Assembly: GCF_006715975.1 (NCBI RefSeq)
Contig: NZ_VFOF01000001.1
Coordinates: 692,001 to 756,000, forward strand
Length of the DNA: 64,000 nt
Source: Zymomonas mobilis
GTDB lineage: Bacteria; Pseudomonadota; Alphaproteobacteria; Sphingomonadales; Sphingomonadaceae
Direction of reading: 5' to 3'
This document shows positions 45,549-54,739 of this stretch, piece after piece. The notes beneath the pieces are model-generated. The model was not told the origin of the DNA, made no database searches, and worked only from the letters and a program-made list of their open reading frames with translations. Positions within the stretch are counted from its first letter, which is position 1. Each line of letters begins with the position of its first letter. Both the position numbers and the translations under genes were made by a program.

Positions 45549-46302
45549 TGACCCCAGACAAGACATCCAACCTTATGAAGCTCAAGCGATTGTAGAGGCA
45601 GATAAAACCTCTGCTCAAAAAACGCCTTTCGTTGCCATAAAAAAGGCAAAGCCGCCTTTTGTCCCTTGGGTGGTTCGTTTTGGCTTGGTGCCAGAAGAAC
45701 CCAAGGAAGAGGACAAAATCGAAAAATCTTCTTCTGAAGAATCGGTTCAGTCCGAGGCGGAAAAAAAGGCAGCGGCAGAAGCCGAAGAAGCTATGCCTCA
45801 GCCAGAAGCGATATTGCCGCCTCCGGTCGATGTAGAAGCTATAAAAAAAGAAGCTTATGATCAGGGTTTCCAGCAGGGTCGGAATAGTACCCTAATTGAA
45901 GTTAAAGAAGAACGGCAGGCCGTTGGTCAATTGGCTCGTTCTTTGGAAGTCTTAAAGGCTGAACCGCCACGTGCCTTGGCTTCTGTTTTGGCCGATGTCG
46001 TCGATCGTCTGGTTCACCAGATTATAGGTGAAGTTCCGATCGATGTTGTCCGTTTGAGAAAGCGGATTGATGCGGTCGCCGATATGATTACCGACGAAAT
46101 GAAGCCTTGCTGCATGTTTCTTAATCCGGCGGATATCTCAAGATTGGGTGGTGTCGCTTTACCTGTTGAAATCAAAGAAGATCCATCTTTACCGGAAGGT
46201 AGCGTTCGGCTGGAAACCAGCCAAGGCTATATTGAAAACGGTACCAAAAGCCTTTTGGAAAAAATGGATGGTCTTTTGGTTGAGGTGGGAGCCGAAGCAT
46301 GA
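45541..46302 (+). CDS. fliH: Flagellar export ATPase regulator FliH
   Basis: 253 residues from the ATG at 45541; an ATG two codons earlier is possible. A long acidic/Ala-rich coiled region (residues 60-150) with the FliH glycine-repeat type AYDQGFQQGRNSTLIE precedes a C-terminal domain that binds FliI. Low overall conservation, typical of FliH. It overlaps fliG by eight bases and fliI by four. Confidence 0.85.
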   Translation: MSDDPRQDIQPYEAQAIVEADKTSAQKTPFVAIKKAKPPFVPWVVRFGLVPEEPKEEDKIEKSSSEESVQSEAEKKAAAEAEEAMPQPEAILPPPVDVEAIKKEAYDQGFQQGRNSTLIEVKEERQAVGQLARSLEVLKAEPPRALASVLADVVDRLVHQIIGEVPIDVVRLRKRIDAVADMITDEMKPCCMFLNPADISRLGGVALPVEIKEDPSLPEGSVRLETSQGYIENGTKSLLEKMDGLLVEVGAEA

Positions 46303-47630
46303 GCGAAAGCCTGGCTGCCTATGCGGGTCGTATCCTTGGTCATGTCTCGATTGACGAGGGCACCCCTCGTTGGATTGGGAAATTGGTCGCCTATGATGGC
46401 TTGATGTTGGAAGCGACAGGCTTTCCCATGCCTATCGGTCATGGGGCGCTTATCATGGATGCCAATGGTCAGTCTTCTCGCGCTGAGGTCGTCGGGTTTC
46501 GGGGTAAGCATACTTTGCTTATGGCGCTTGATTCTGATGCGCCACATAATCCCGGTGCAAGAGTTGAGCCCGATAGACAGTTAAGTGTGGTTCAAGTCGG
46601 AGATGGTTTGCTAGGACGTGTTATTGGTGCCTTGGGGGAGCCACTGGATAGCTTGGGTCCTGTGATTACTGATGAATATTGGCCATTGACCGGAAAAATG
46701 GGCAACCCTCTTAATCGTGGGCGCGTTACGCAGCCTTTTGATATGGGGGTTCGGGCTATCAATGCTTTATTGACGGCAGGGGTTGGTCAACGAATTGCGA
46801 TTATGGCCGGATCAGGTGTCGGTAAATCTGTCTTGATGGGGCAGATGATTGCTGGTGCGAAAGCAGATGTTATCGTCACCGGTTTGATCGGTGAACGGTC
46901 ACGCGAAGTAACCGACTTTGTCGAGACCAAAATTGGCGAGGATGTTCGTCCCAAAAGTGTTGTCGTGGCGGTACCTGCCGATCATCCACCTGTATTACGC
47001 TTGCGAGCTGCAATGCGGGCAACGGCTATTGCCGAGTATTTTCGAGCAAAAGGCAAAAAAGTTCTTTTGTTAATCGATAGTTTGACCCGTATTGCCCATG
47101 CCCAACGTGAAGTCGGTCTATCCCTTGGTGAACCGCCAACGATCAAAGGCTATCCACCTTCTGCTTTGGGGCTTATCCCGCGGTTGGTCGAAAGAGCTGG
47201 TATCGATATTCATTCAAAAGGATCGATTACCGCTATCTATACGGTATTGGCCGATGGCGATGATCCTGATGATCCTATCGTCGATACAGCAAGAGCAATT
47301 GTCGACGGGCATATTATTTTGTCTCGTTCTTTGGCGGAGCAGGGAGTCTTTCCAGCTATTGATCTTGGTAGATCGCTGTCCCGTGTGATGAGTGATATTA
47401 TCACGTCTGGACACAAGCAGGCGGCGGCGCATCTTCGCCGTTTGTGGTCTGTTTACGAAGAAAACCGTGATCTTATCCTGATGGGCGCGTATCGTAGCGG
47501 AACCGATGCCTCTATTGATGAAGCCATTAATCGTCATAAAGATGTTTTGGACTTTATTCGGCAGGGACAAAATGAGAGAGTGGATCTGTCCACTTCGATT
47601 GCCGCTCTGATAGAAAGGTTCGCTGGATGA
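46299..47630 (+). CDS. fliI: Flagellar export ATPase FliI
   Basis: 443 residues, F1-beta-like. Walker A GSGVGKSVL near residue 172, the RSREVTDFVE motif, and Walker B KVLLLIDSLTRIAHAQREV. It powers or primes substrate entry to the export gate. Coupled to fliH and fliJ by four-base overlaps. Confidence 0.97.
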   Translation: MSESLAAYAGRILGHVSIDEGTPRWIGKLVAYDGLMLEATGFPMPIGHGALIMDANGQSSRAEVVGFRGKHTLLMALDSDAPHNPGARVEPDRQLSVVQVGDGLLGRVIGALGEPLDSLGPVITDEYWPLTGKMGNPLNRGRVTQPFDMGVRAINALLTAGVGQRIAIMAGSGVGKSVLMGQMIAGAKADVIVTGLIGERSREVTDFVETKIGEDVRPKSVVVAVPADHPPVLRLRAAMRATAIAEYFRAKGKKVLLLIDSLTRIAHAQREVGLSLGEPPTIKGYPPSALGLIPRLVERAGIDIHSKGSITAIYTVLADGDDPDDPIVDTARAIVDGHIILSRSLAEQGVFPAIDLGRSLSRVMSDIITSGHKQAAAHLRRLWSVYEENRDLILMGAYRSGTDASIDEAINRHKDVLDFIRQGQNERVDLSTSIAALIERFAG

Positions 47631-48052
47631 CGCAGAAACTTTCACGCCGGAAAAGAATTGCTAAAGTGCGTCATGTTCAGCATTTACAGGCGCAAAATGA
47701 GTTGATGCGCGCGGAAGGTCGGGTCAACAGTTTATCCGCCTCTGTCGAGCGGTTAACCGAAATTCAGTCTTCATTAAAACCGGTCACAGGTCGGGTAAAT
47801 GGCGCCACTATGGCGAATGCTGGAGAGTTGATGCTGCGTTTGGATACGGCTTATAAGGATTTGACGGCGATGCTGGATCAGGCGCAAATAGTCGTAGAGC
47901 GACAGCGCCAGAAAAAAATTCAAACAAAAATTCAGCATGAGACCGCAAAAAAGTTACATGATGCCGTAAAAGAAGAAATACAGAAGACTCAAGAACGTCG
48001 TCTGATGACTATAAACGGGCACCGCCCCCCTAAACGAGGTGAAGCATTATGA
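47627..48052 (+). CDS. fliJ: Flagellar export stalk protein FliJ-like
   Basis: 141 residues, entirely helical with two long coiled-coil stretches (residues 10-60 and 75-125), Lys/Arg/Gln-rich. Size, composition and position after fliI are those of FliJ, the stalk of the export ATPase. Sequence conservation is low in the family. Four-base overlaps on both sides. Confidence 0.8.
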   Translation: MTQKLSRRKRIAKVRHVQHLQAQNELMRAEGRVNSLSASVERLTEIQSSLKPVTGRVNGATMANAGELMLRLDTAYKDLTAMLDQAQIVVERQRQKKIQTKIQHETAKKLHDAVKEEIQKTQERRLMTINGHRPPKRGEAL

Positions 48053-50502
48053 CAGATGTCACGCCAATTCTATCTTCGGCAGGGTCTTCTTCGACCTCTT
48101 CTGCTTCTGGTTTATCCGTGGGCGGTACGCAAAAAGCGAAAGCGAATCCGTTTGATGATCTGTTGAACTCTGTTCAGGCAGTATCGGTTCCTGATGCAAA
48201 AAAGATAATTGTTGCCGACAAGAAATCGACCGATTCCAATCTAATGACGGCGGCACCTTTATTGAAAGCAAGTAAAACCGATAAGACCACAGCTGCCGAT
48301 ACATCGACGAAAACAACATTGGTCGTAAGCCCCAAAGATTCGGTTGTATCAAATGCCCCGGCAAAATCTTTTGTCCCTGCGCAAAAAGTGGCGGTTCAGC
48401 AGAAAATACTTTCTGATAAGCCGACGGTGCAAGAAGACACATCAGAACGTGATAATCAGAATGATGCGGATGCCAATCCCGTCGTTGCTTTGTCGGATGA
48501 TGACGCGGATTACACCTTGCCTTCTGTTAAAAAATTGTCGCAGAACTCTATGGATTTATTGGCTTCGGTCGGTGTTCATGTAGATCAGGATGATGACAGC
48601 GATTCTATTTCTGGATGGTTACCAGAAACAGAAGAAAGCCAAACGCCGCAGCCTGCTGAAACGGCGCTCCAACAAAATGTTGGTTATAATGTTGCTTTCT
48701 TATCGGCATTGAAGACCGATCCAGAGACTGCCTCTGACGCTAAAATCGCATCATCCGATGATGCGCAAGCAAGTGACACAGTCAACGAAGATTTATCTGA
48801 TAGCGATGATCAAAGCCAAATCTCCAATAATGTCGCAGATAATGGTTTGATTGGCTTGGCTGCTGCCATGAGTGCTTCGCCTGTTTTGGCTTCTGCCGTT
48901 CAGGCTACGATTGCTCAACAGAATAATGTGAATGATGCGGCGATGGCTTCCTCTCCCATCACATCCGGGTTAAAAGATGTAACGTCGATTTCTGGTCAAG
49001 CCGATAATAATACCAGTTATACAACGGCAGCCTCTGTATCGAATCTATCGATATCTCCAGCCATTTTTAATGATCCCAAAATGGTCTCTGTGGATGATGA
49101 TGCCGTAAAATTAGCTGAGACAAAATTTTCGCTTGATACCGGAAGTGTGGATGCAGCGCGTTCTCAAAATACGGTTCTTTCTACGGCAGATAAACCTGTA
49201 TTGACGATAAAAGCGGACGATTCAAAATCTGTTCTAACCGATTTAACCTCTGCTCTTATGGCAAAGGCCAATGACGTTAAGAGCGACACTACGAAATTTT
49301 CTGATCCGACAAGACAGTCAATTTCTGTCGCTGGCAATTTCGCTGATGCTTTACAGCAGGGCGTGAGTGACAATTCGTATATTTCGGTTCTGGCTTCTGC
49401 TGTGGTGTCGGCCTCTGTATCGACAGACATGCCGCAATCTTTATCTGAAAATAGTGAGAAGCCCGCTGCGGCTGAAAATGGGCCTGCTACGCCGATCTCT
49501 GTGCCAACAGCGGCCGTAACGACGCCCATAACCACAGCTTCGGCAAATCAGAGCAACGCAATACCGAATATTGTAGCCGAAGTGGCACCTCGTCTTCAAA
49601 AAGGCGATAGCCATGGTAAAGAGACGGCAAATGCTTCTTTGAGCCGTTCAGAAGATCAGGCACAGAATAGCCAACAAACTGTAGATTCTGCATCTGCAAG
49701 CATGGCGTCATCCAATGACTTTCTTGGACTGAATGCTCAAGCGATTGGTAATAACAATCAAGGAAATGCTTATACCTTGGCTTCACAAAGTCAGGTTTCA
49801 GGATTTTCCGGCAGCGCTAGTGCTTCTAAAACGGGTTCGGTCAGCACAATATCGGACGAGCGTGTCAGTTCTAAAAAAGACGTCGAAATTGAAAGCGTTC
49901 ATTCAGACGAAAATGTTTCTTCAACGGGAAATAATGATTTCTCTACGACGATGGCCTTAGCTGCAAATTTGGTTTCTACGGCTGGTAAAACGAATGCAGA
50001 AAATAATAATATTGCATTAGGGAATATAGTCCCCAGTCAAGATCAAGTTAGCGTTAATAATCAGCTTGATTTAGCGCATCAGAGCCTATGGCTCGATCAG
50101 TTGACGCGTGATATTGCGACGGCTTCAGGTTCCAATACTAATCTGACTTTTAACTTACATCCAGACCATCTTGGTATGCTGCATGTATCCATGCAATCAG
50201 CGGATAATGGGGTGGCTGTCCATATGACAGCCAGCAGCGAAGCTGCTCAGTCCATTATTGCGGGTGCTCGTCATGATTTGATGAATGAAGCCCATTCTCA
50301 AGGAGTACATATCACGGATGCACGGATTGATTTAAACAGCCAGACCATGTCACAGGAATCGGGGCAAGGGCAGCAAGCTAATCAGCAAATGGCCTATCAG
50401 CAACGGTCTAACGTTGCCGATCCGATTATTAATAATACAAGAAATGAACAACCGGACGATGACCTTGCTGAAGAGCAGAAGAATCGTGCGCGTTACGCTT
50501 AA
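48049..50502 (+). CDS. fliK: Flagellar hook-length control protein FliK, very long
   Basis: 817 residues. The C-terminal FliK export-switch domain is visible: LTFNLHPDHLGMLHVSMQSADNGVAVHMTASSEAAQSIIAGARHDLM (about residues 697-745), followed by a Gln-rich tail. The remaining nearly 700 residues are Ser/Asp/Ala/Thr-rich and probably unfolded, as expected for the secreted ruler part. Enteric FliK is about half as long. Confidence 0.9.
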   Translation: MTDVTPILSSAGSSSTSSASGLSVGGTQKAKANPFDDLLNSVQAVSVPDAKKIIVADKKSTDSNLMTAAPLLKASKTDKTTAADTSTKTTLVVSPKDSVVSNAPAKSFVPAQKVAVQQKILSDKPTVQEDTSERDNQNDADANPVVALSDDDADYTLPSVKKLSQNSMDLLASVGVHVDQDDDSDSISGWLPETEESQTPQPAETALQQNVGYNVAFLSALKTDPETASDAKIASSDDAQASDTVNEDLSDSDDQSQISNNVADNGLIGLAAAMSASPVLASAVQATIAQQNNVNDAAMASSPITSGLKDVTSISGQADNNTSYTTAASVSNLSISPAIFNDPKMVSVDDDAVKLAETKFSLDTGSVDAARSQNTVLSTADKPVLTIKADDSKSVLTDLTSALMAKANDVKSDTTKFSDPTRQSISVAGNFADALQQGVSDNSYISVLASAVVSASVSTDMPQSLSENSEKPAAAENGPATPISVPTAAVTTPITTASANQSNAIPNIVAEVAPRLQKGDSHGKETANASLSRSEDQAQNSQQTVDSASASMASSNDFLGLNAQAIGNNNQGNAYTLASQSQVSGFSGSASASKTGSVSTISDERVSSKKDVEIESVHSDENVSSTGNNDFSTTMALAANLVSTAGKTNAENNNIALGNIVPSQDQVSVNNQLDLAHQSLWLDQLTRDIATASGSNTNLTFNLHPDHLGMLHVSMQSADNGVAVHMTASSEAAQSIIAGARHDLMNEAHSQGVHITDARIDLNSQTMSQESGQGQQANQQMAYQQRSNVADPIINNTRNEQPDDDLAEEQKNRARYA

Positions 50503-50514
50503 CAGGGGATGTAA

Positions 50515-51090
50515 GTGAGCGAAGACGACGCGAAATTGCCCAAAAAAGGCGGTTTATTAAAATCTATTGGGAAAATCCTGATTTTAGTAGTCATTATTAT
50601 CGTGCTTGTTGCTATTGGTAGCGTCGCGGGCGGATATTTTTTGCCTAGATACATGCCCGCTATCTTTGCGCCAGCCACGGCTAATAATAATAACAAGGCG
50701 AGTGCATCAAAAGTTGATGAGAACTTACCTAAAAAAGTACCTTTAGATGAAAAAGATGCTTCTTCGGGACAGTTCAAAGCCAGCTATTTTGCTTTTGATA
50801 AGCCCTTTATCTCAAATGTGCAGAATAGTGGCAATCTGGTGCAAATCGGTATTGGCATTTCTACCTATTATGACGATAGGGTGATTAATAATGTCAAAAA
50901 GGATGAGCTGCCGATCAGATCAGCTATCTTGATGACCATTTCTAATCAGGACAACCAGACAATATCGACGGAAGCCGGTAAAAAGCAGCTTCAAAATCAA
51001 ATTAAGGATGTCATCAATAACGTTCTTAAAGATAAAGAAGGCTTTGGTGGTGTTGATAGCGTCTATTTTACAAGTTTTCTTATCCAATGA
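50515..51090 (+). CDS. fliL: Flagellar basal body-associated protein FliL
   Basis: 191 residues from GTG, with an AGGGGAT ribosome site. One transmembrane helix (residues 18-40) and a periplasmic stomatin-like domain ending in VYFTSFLIQ, the typical FliL terminus. FliL associates with stators. Overlaps fliM by four bases. Confidence 0.92.
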   Translation: MSEDDAKLPKKGGLLKSIGKILILVVIIIVLVAIGSVAGGYFLPRYMPAIFAPATANNNNKASASKVDENLPKKVPLDEKDASSGQFKASYFAFDKPFISNVQNSGNLVQIGIGISTYYDDRVINNVKKDELPIRSAILMTISNQDNQTISTEAGKKQLQNQIKDVINNVLKDKEGFGGVDSVYFTSFLIQ

Positions 51091-52085
51091 GTAAATCCCC
51101 GAAATCCTCAAAAGATCAGGACGAGGCGACCTCCTTATCCGGCGCAGAAATGGATGCTTTGCTGGCCGAGCTGGGTAGTGATGATCCTGAAGAAGATTCT
51201 CCGCAGGAAAAAACGGAATTTGTCTTCGGTCAGGAAACGCTTAACCCTATCGTCCGTATGGCGGGTCTGGAACGGATCGCTGAAAAATTAGCGCGTCGAT
51301 TAAGGCTTATCATCGAGCCTTTTGCCCGCGCCCGCACACAAGTCACCGTTGATGGTGTTGATATCCATCACTTTGAAAAATGGCGGCGGGATTTGCCCGA
51401 ATTTGTCAGTATCAGTCTATATCGTCTGGCGCCGTTGAAGGGCGGAACCATGATCGTTATGGATCCTCAGTTTATTACGGGGCTGGTTGATGCGTTCTAC
51501 GGTGGGACGGGTATTGTTACGCCTTCCCGTGCCAAAGAATTTACCCCAGCCGAAGAACGGTTGCTTGTTCGCCTTTCAGATACCATTGCTGAAAGTGTTG
51601 TTGAATCCTGGTCTGACGTGGTGCAATTAAACGCACAATTCCTCTCGAGAGAGACGAATGGTGCTTATGTTACCATGATACGGAATGATGAAGCGGTTGT
51701 TGTTCAGCGCTTCACTATTGTTCCGGGTAACGGTCGGGCAGCTAGGATTTCTATCGTTTATCCTCGGGCAACCCTTCGTCCTTTCGAAATGCATCTTGAT
51801 ACAAAAGTGCACGATGATGCCGGGCCAGCTGATGAAAACTGGACAAAGCGGATGCGTCTTGCCGTTTCGGCTATTCCCATTCCGATAAAAACGGTTTTAG
51901 CGCGCCCTCAAATTACGATGGGGCAGCTAAAAAATCTTAAAGTCGGTGAAGTTATTCCGATCGATATGCCAGAGCAATTACCCTTGATTGCTGGTACGAA
52001 AAAAATCGCTTATGGCAGCATTGGTGATCGTGACGGAAAAACAGCTTTGCTAGTTGAAAAACTTGAACAGGAACGGGAAATATGA
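51087..52085 (+). CDS. fliM: Flagellar motor switch protein FliM
   Basis: 332 residues. The N-terminus has LSGAEMDALLAELGSDDPEED, similar to the EN/LSQxExDALL CheY-binding segment. The middle CheC-like domain has PLKGGTMIVMDPQFITGLVDAFYGG and the C-terminal SpoA domain follows (VLARPQITMGQLKNLKVGEVIPIDMPE). Coupled to fliL and fliN. Confidence 0.96.
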   Translation: MSKSPKSSKDQDEATSLSGAEMDALLAELGSDDPEEDSPQEKTEFVFGQETLNPIVRMAGLERIAEKLARRLRLIIEPFARARTQVTVDGVDIHHFEKWRRDLPEFVSISLYRLAPLKGGTMIVMDPQFITGLVDAFYGGTGIVTPSRAKEFTPAEERLLVRLSDTIAESVVESWSDVVQLNAQFLSRETNGAYVTMIRNDEAVVVQRFTIVPGNGRAARISIVYPRATLRPFEMHLDTKVHDDAGPADENWTKRMRLAVSAIPIPIKTVLARPQITMGQLKNLKVGEVIPIDMPEQLPLIAGTKKIAYGSIGDRDGKTALLVEKLEQEREI

Positions 52086-52393
52086 GCGACGATTCAACAG
52101 GAAAAGAGAATAAATCGGTCAAGTCAAAGCGCGCTAAAGATTTAGGCTTGTTATCCGATATTCCGGTAAAGATGTCACTGGAAGTAGGTTCTACTTCTTT
52201 GTCTTTAGCCGAGTTATTGGATCTTGCTGAAGGCAGTGTGGTTGAGCTCGATCGTCAGGCAAATGAATTGTTGGACGTAGTCGTAAACGGTAAGTTGATT
52301 GCTAAAGGCGAAGTCGTTACGGTTAATGGCCGTTTTGGTGTCCGGATTGTTGATGTTGTTTCCAACGAAAACAATTCTGTTGGGGATGATTGA
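52082..52393 (+). CDS. fliN: Flagellar motor switch protein FliN
   Basis: 103 residues. SpoA domain: LLSDIPVKMSLEVGSTSLSLAELLDLAEGSVVELDRQANELLDVVVNGKLIAKGEVVTVNGRFGVRIVDVV. Builds the C-ring with FliM. Overlaps fliM by four bases. Confidence 0.96.
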   Translation: MSDDSTGKENKSVKSKRAKDLGLLSDIPVKMSLEVGSTSLSLAELLDLAEGSVVELDRQANELLDVVVNGKLIAKGEVVTVNGRFGVRIVDVVSNENNSVGDD

Positions 52394-52398
52394 TTATC

Positions 52399-52710
52399 AT
52401 GATCGGCGGCTATCTCCTGCGTATGATGATTCCGCTAATTATTATTACGGGTTTAATCATACTGACATTGTGGTTGCTTAAGAAATTCAATCTGTTGCCT
52501 GCGTTACAATCAGAATTCTCCCAAAAAGGGCGCACAATAAAGTTAATCGAGACGTTAAGACTTGGGCGTAGGCAGCAGCTGGTCGTTGTTGAATTCTCTA
52601 ATAAAAAGCTATTGCTGGCAGTGACAGATACAACAGTTAGCTGTTTATCCGAAACAGATAGCTCACCCGCTTTTTCTTTACCTGACCTACCCGAAATAGG
52701 GGATAAGTAA
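52399..52710 (+). CDS. fliO: Flagellar export apparatus protein FliO
   Basis: 103 residues from the ATG at 52399; three codons more are possible from a TTG. One N-terminal transmembrane helix (residues 3-25) and a small soluble part with IKLIETLRLGRRQQLVVVEFSNKKLLLAVTDTTVSCL, the FliO pattern. FliO helps FliP assembly. Between fliN and fliP. Confidence 0.88.
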   Translation: MIGGYLLRMMIPLIIITGLIILTLWLLKKFNLLPALQSEFSQKGRTIKLIETLRLGRRQQLVVVEFSNKKLLLAVTDTTVSCLSETDSSPAFSLPDLPEIGDK

Positions 52711-52714
52711 TCTG

Positions 52715-53659
52715 ATGACAGCCGCTAATTACAAACAGCCTGTCACTGTTTTTTCTGGGCAATTTTCGAAAAAACAATGCGAGAAATTGGGCATTTCAAA
52801 AATAAAATGGCTTATTTTAATTGGCTTATTGTCATCATTGTCCCTTGCAGTTCCGGCAACAGCACAGCATGCGCCAACAGCGCCCCATGCAGCAGAAAGG
52901 CCTGCACCGGCTGCAAAACCGGCTCCTCCATCGGCTCCAACGCCACCAGCACCGCCCGCTGATCGCAACGCTGGAGCCAGTAGTGCCGCATTAAGTCGTG
53001 GAATGAATACATTCCTTAATAACGGGAAGCCGCTGACTTTATCGCTGCAAATATTGCTGTTGATGACCTTGATGACGGTATTGCCGTCTATCATTCTCAT
53101 GATGACCAGTTTTACCCGAATTATTATTGTGTTGTCGTTGCTCCGTCAGGCAATCGGTTTACAGCAGACACCGCCTAATCAGGTCTTAATTGGCTTGGCT
53201 TTGTTTCTTTCTCTTTTTGTGATGCGTCCCGTTCTGGATCAGATCAATACGACTGCCTTTTCTCCCTATGGAAAGGGAGAAATTCAGATCGAAGAAGCCA
53301 TTATGCGTTCTGGTACAGCTTTGCATGGCTTTATGACGAAGCAAACCCGTAAAAATGACCTTCAACTCTTTACCGATTTGGCGCATCACCAGCGCTATGA
53401 AAATGCGGATTCTATTCCATTTACCGTGCTGGTTCCGTCCTTTGTTACCAGCGAATTGAAAACGGCTTTTGAAATTGGTTTTTTGATTTTTCTACCGTTT
53501 ATTATTATCGATATTGTTGTGGCCTGCACATTGACTGCTTTAGGTATGATGATGTTGTCACCACAGATTATTTCAGCGCCATTTAAATTATTGTTGTTTG
53601 TTATGGTCGATGGTTGGGCCTTAACGATCGGTTCTTTAGCAGGATCCTTTATCCAATGA
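52715..53659 (+). CDS. fliP: Flagellar export gate protein FliP
   Basis: 314 residues. A signal-peptide-like segment (residues 30-50, WLILIGLLSSLSLAVPATAQ) is followed by a Pro/Ala-rich stretch (residues 52-90) that is longer than in most FliP. The core has LLMTLMTVLPSIILMMTSFTRIIIVLSLLRQAIGLQQTPPNQVLIGLALFL, unmistakable FliP. Forms the export channel with FliQ and FliR. Confidence 0.97.
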   Translation: MTAANYKQPVTVFSGQFSKKQCEKLGISKIKWLILIGLLSSLSLAVPATAQHAPTAPHAAERPAPAAKPAPPSAPTPPAPPADRNAGASSAALSRGMNTFLNNGKPLTLSLQILLLMTLMTVLPSIILMMTSFTRIIIVLSLLRQAIGLQQTPPNQVLIGLALFLSLFVMRPVLDQINTTAFSPYGKGEIQIEEAIMRSGTALHGFMTKQTRKNDLQLFTDLAHHQRYENADSIPFTVLVPSFVTSELKTAFEIGFLIFLPFIIIDIVVACTLTALGMMMLSPQIISAPFKLLLFVMVDGWALTIGSLAGSFIQ

Positions 53660-53931
53660 GCAGTGATCCCGACTATTTCATTGGTGTTGCGCAACAGGCC
53701 ATGTGGATTACGGCCTTGGCTATTGCGCCGATATTGATACCGGCTTTGTTGGTGGGTTTACTAATTGGTATGGTTCAGGCCGCCACATCGCTTAACGAGC
53801 AGATATTAAGTTTCTTGCCTAAATTGGTCGTTATTGCGCTTATTCTGGCTTTGTTTGGCGGTAGCATTTTTGGTTTGATTGTCGATTTCATGCATGAAAC
53901 CTACGGCCGGATTCCGGATTTAGTGCGTTAA
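53656..53931 (+). CDS. fliQ: Flagellar export gate protein FliQ
   Basis: 91 residues from ATG 53656 (overlaps the fliP stop by four bases). Two hydrophobic helices; IPALLVGLLIGMVQAATSLNEQILSFLPKL is the FliQ core. An earlier in-frame ATG at 53614 lies inside fliP and is rejected. Confidence 0.95.
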   Translation: MSSDPDYFIGVAQQAMWITALAIAPILIPALLVGLLIGMVQAATSLNEQILSFLPKLVVIALILALFGGSIFGLIVDFMHETYGRIPDLVR

Positions 53932-53944
53932 TGAGCGGTTTGCG

Positions 53945-54739
53945 ATGATACCAGCACATCTGGCAGAGATAGAAAACTATCTCTGGATATGGTTAATTGC
54001 TTTGTTGCGGCCAGGCGCTGCCTTTGTTGCGGCACCATTATTGGGCGCCAATGCCTTTCCGGTTACGGTTAGGGTTATGCTGGCTTTGGCTGTCGGATTA
54101 CCTTCTGTCATGGACGCGCATTTGATTTTGCCCGATTCAGGGCTGGTCTCCTTCACCGGTTTATTCTTGGTAGTAGGAGAGATTGTTACCGGTATTGCCA
54201 TCGGCTTTGCTGTTCAAATTGGTTATTCGGCAGGATATTGCACCAGTGAACTTGTCGGGAACGCGATGGGTTTGGGCTTTGCGTCGATGATTGATCCCGT
54301 CAATGGCAGTAATTCCAATGTCTTGACGCAGATATTTACTATTTTGGGTGCTTTTTTCTTTTTGGCTGCTGACGGTCATCTTCTTTTGATACGGATTATT
54401 GCCGAAAGCTATCAGACGATGCCGGTAGGGGGCCCGGGATTGGATAGCCGGCTATTTTTGAAATTAACCGAATTTGCGGGGCAGCTTTTTTCAATTGGTT
54501 TGCTGATTGCTCTGCCGGTTACGTTTTCTATTATTCTGGTTCAGGTGATGATGGGTTTTCTATCGAAAACCGCACCCGCTCTTAATCTTTTTGCAGTTGG
54601 TATGCCGATGGCTTTGATTATCGGTATTCTTTTAATGGCCATTTCTGCTCCAGCTATTGGTGAAGGGCTTATGGATGCCATACGTTCTGGCCTCGATATG
54701 GCAGATAAGCTAGCAAAAACAGGAGCGGGGCATGGCTGA
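53945..54739 (+). CDS. fliR: Flagellar export gate protein FliR
   Basis: 264 residues with about six transmembrane helices. Typical features: RPGAAFVAAPLLGANAFPVTVRVMLALAVG near the N-terminus and FSIILVQVMMGFLSKTAPALNLFAVGMPMALIIG near the C-terminus. Overlaps flhB by eight bases. Confidence 0.96.
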   Translation: MIPAHLAEIENYLWIWLIALLRPGAAFVAAPLLGANAFPVTVRVMLALAVGLPSVMDAHLILPDSGLVSFTGLFLVVGEIVTGIAIGFAVQIGYSAGYCTSELVGNAMGLGFASMIDPVNGSNSNVLTQIFTILGAFFFLAADGHLLLIRIIAESYQTMPVGGPGLDSRLFLKLTEFAGQLFSIGLLIALPVTFSIILVQVMMGFLSKTAPALNLFAVGMPMALIIGILLMAISAPAIGEGLMDAIRSGLDMADKLAKTGAGHG

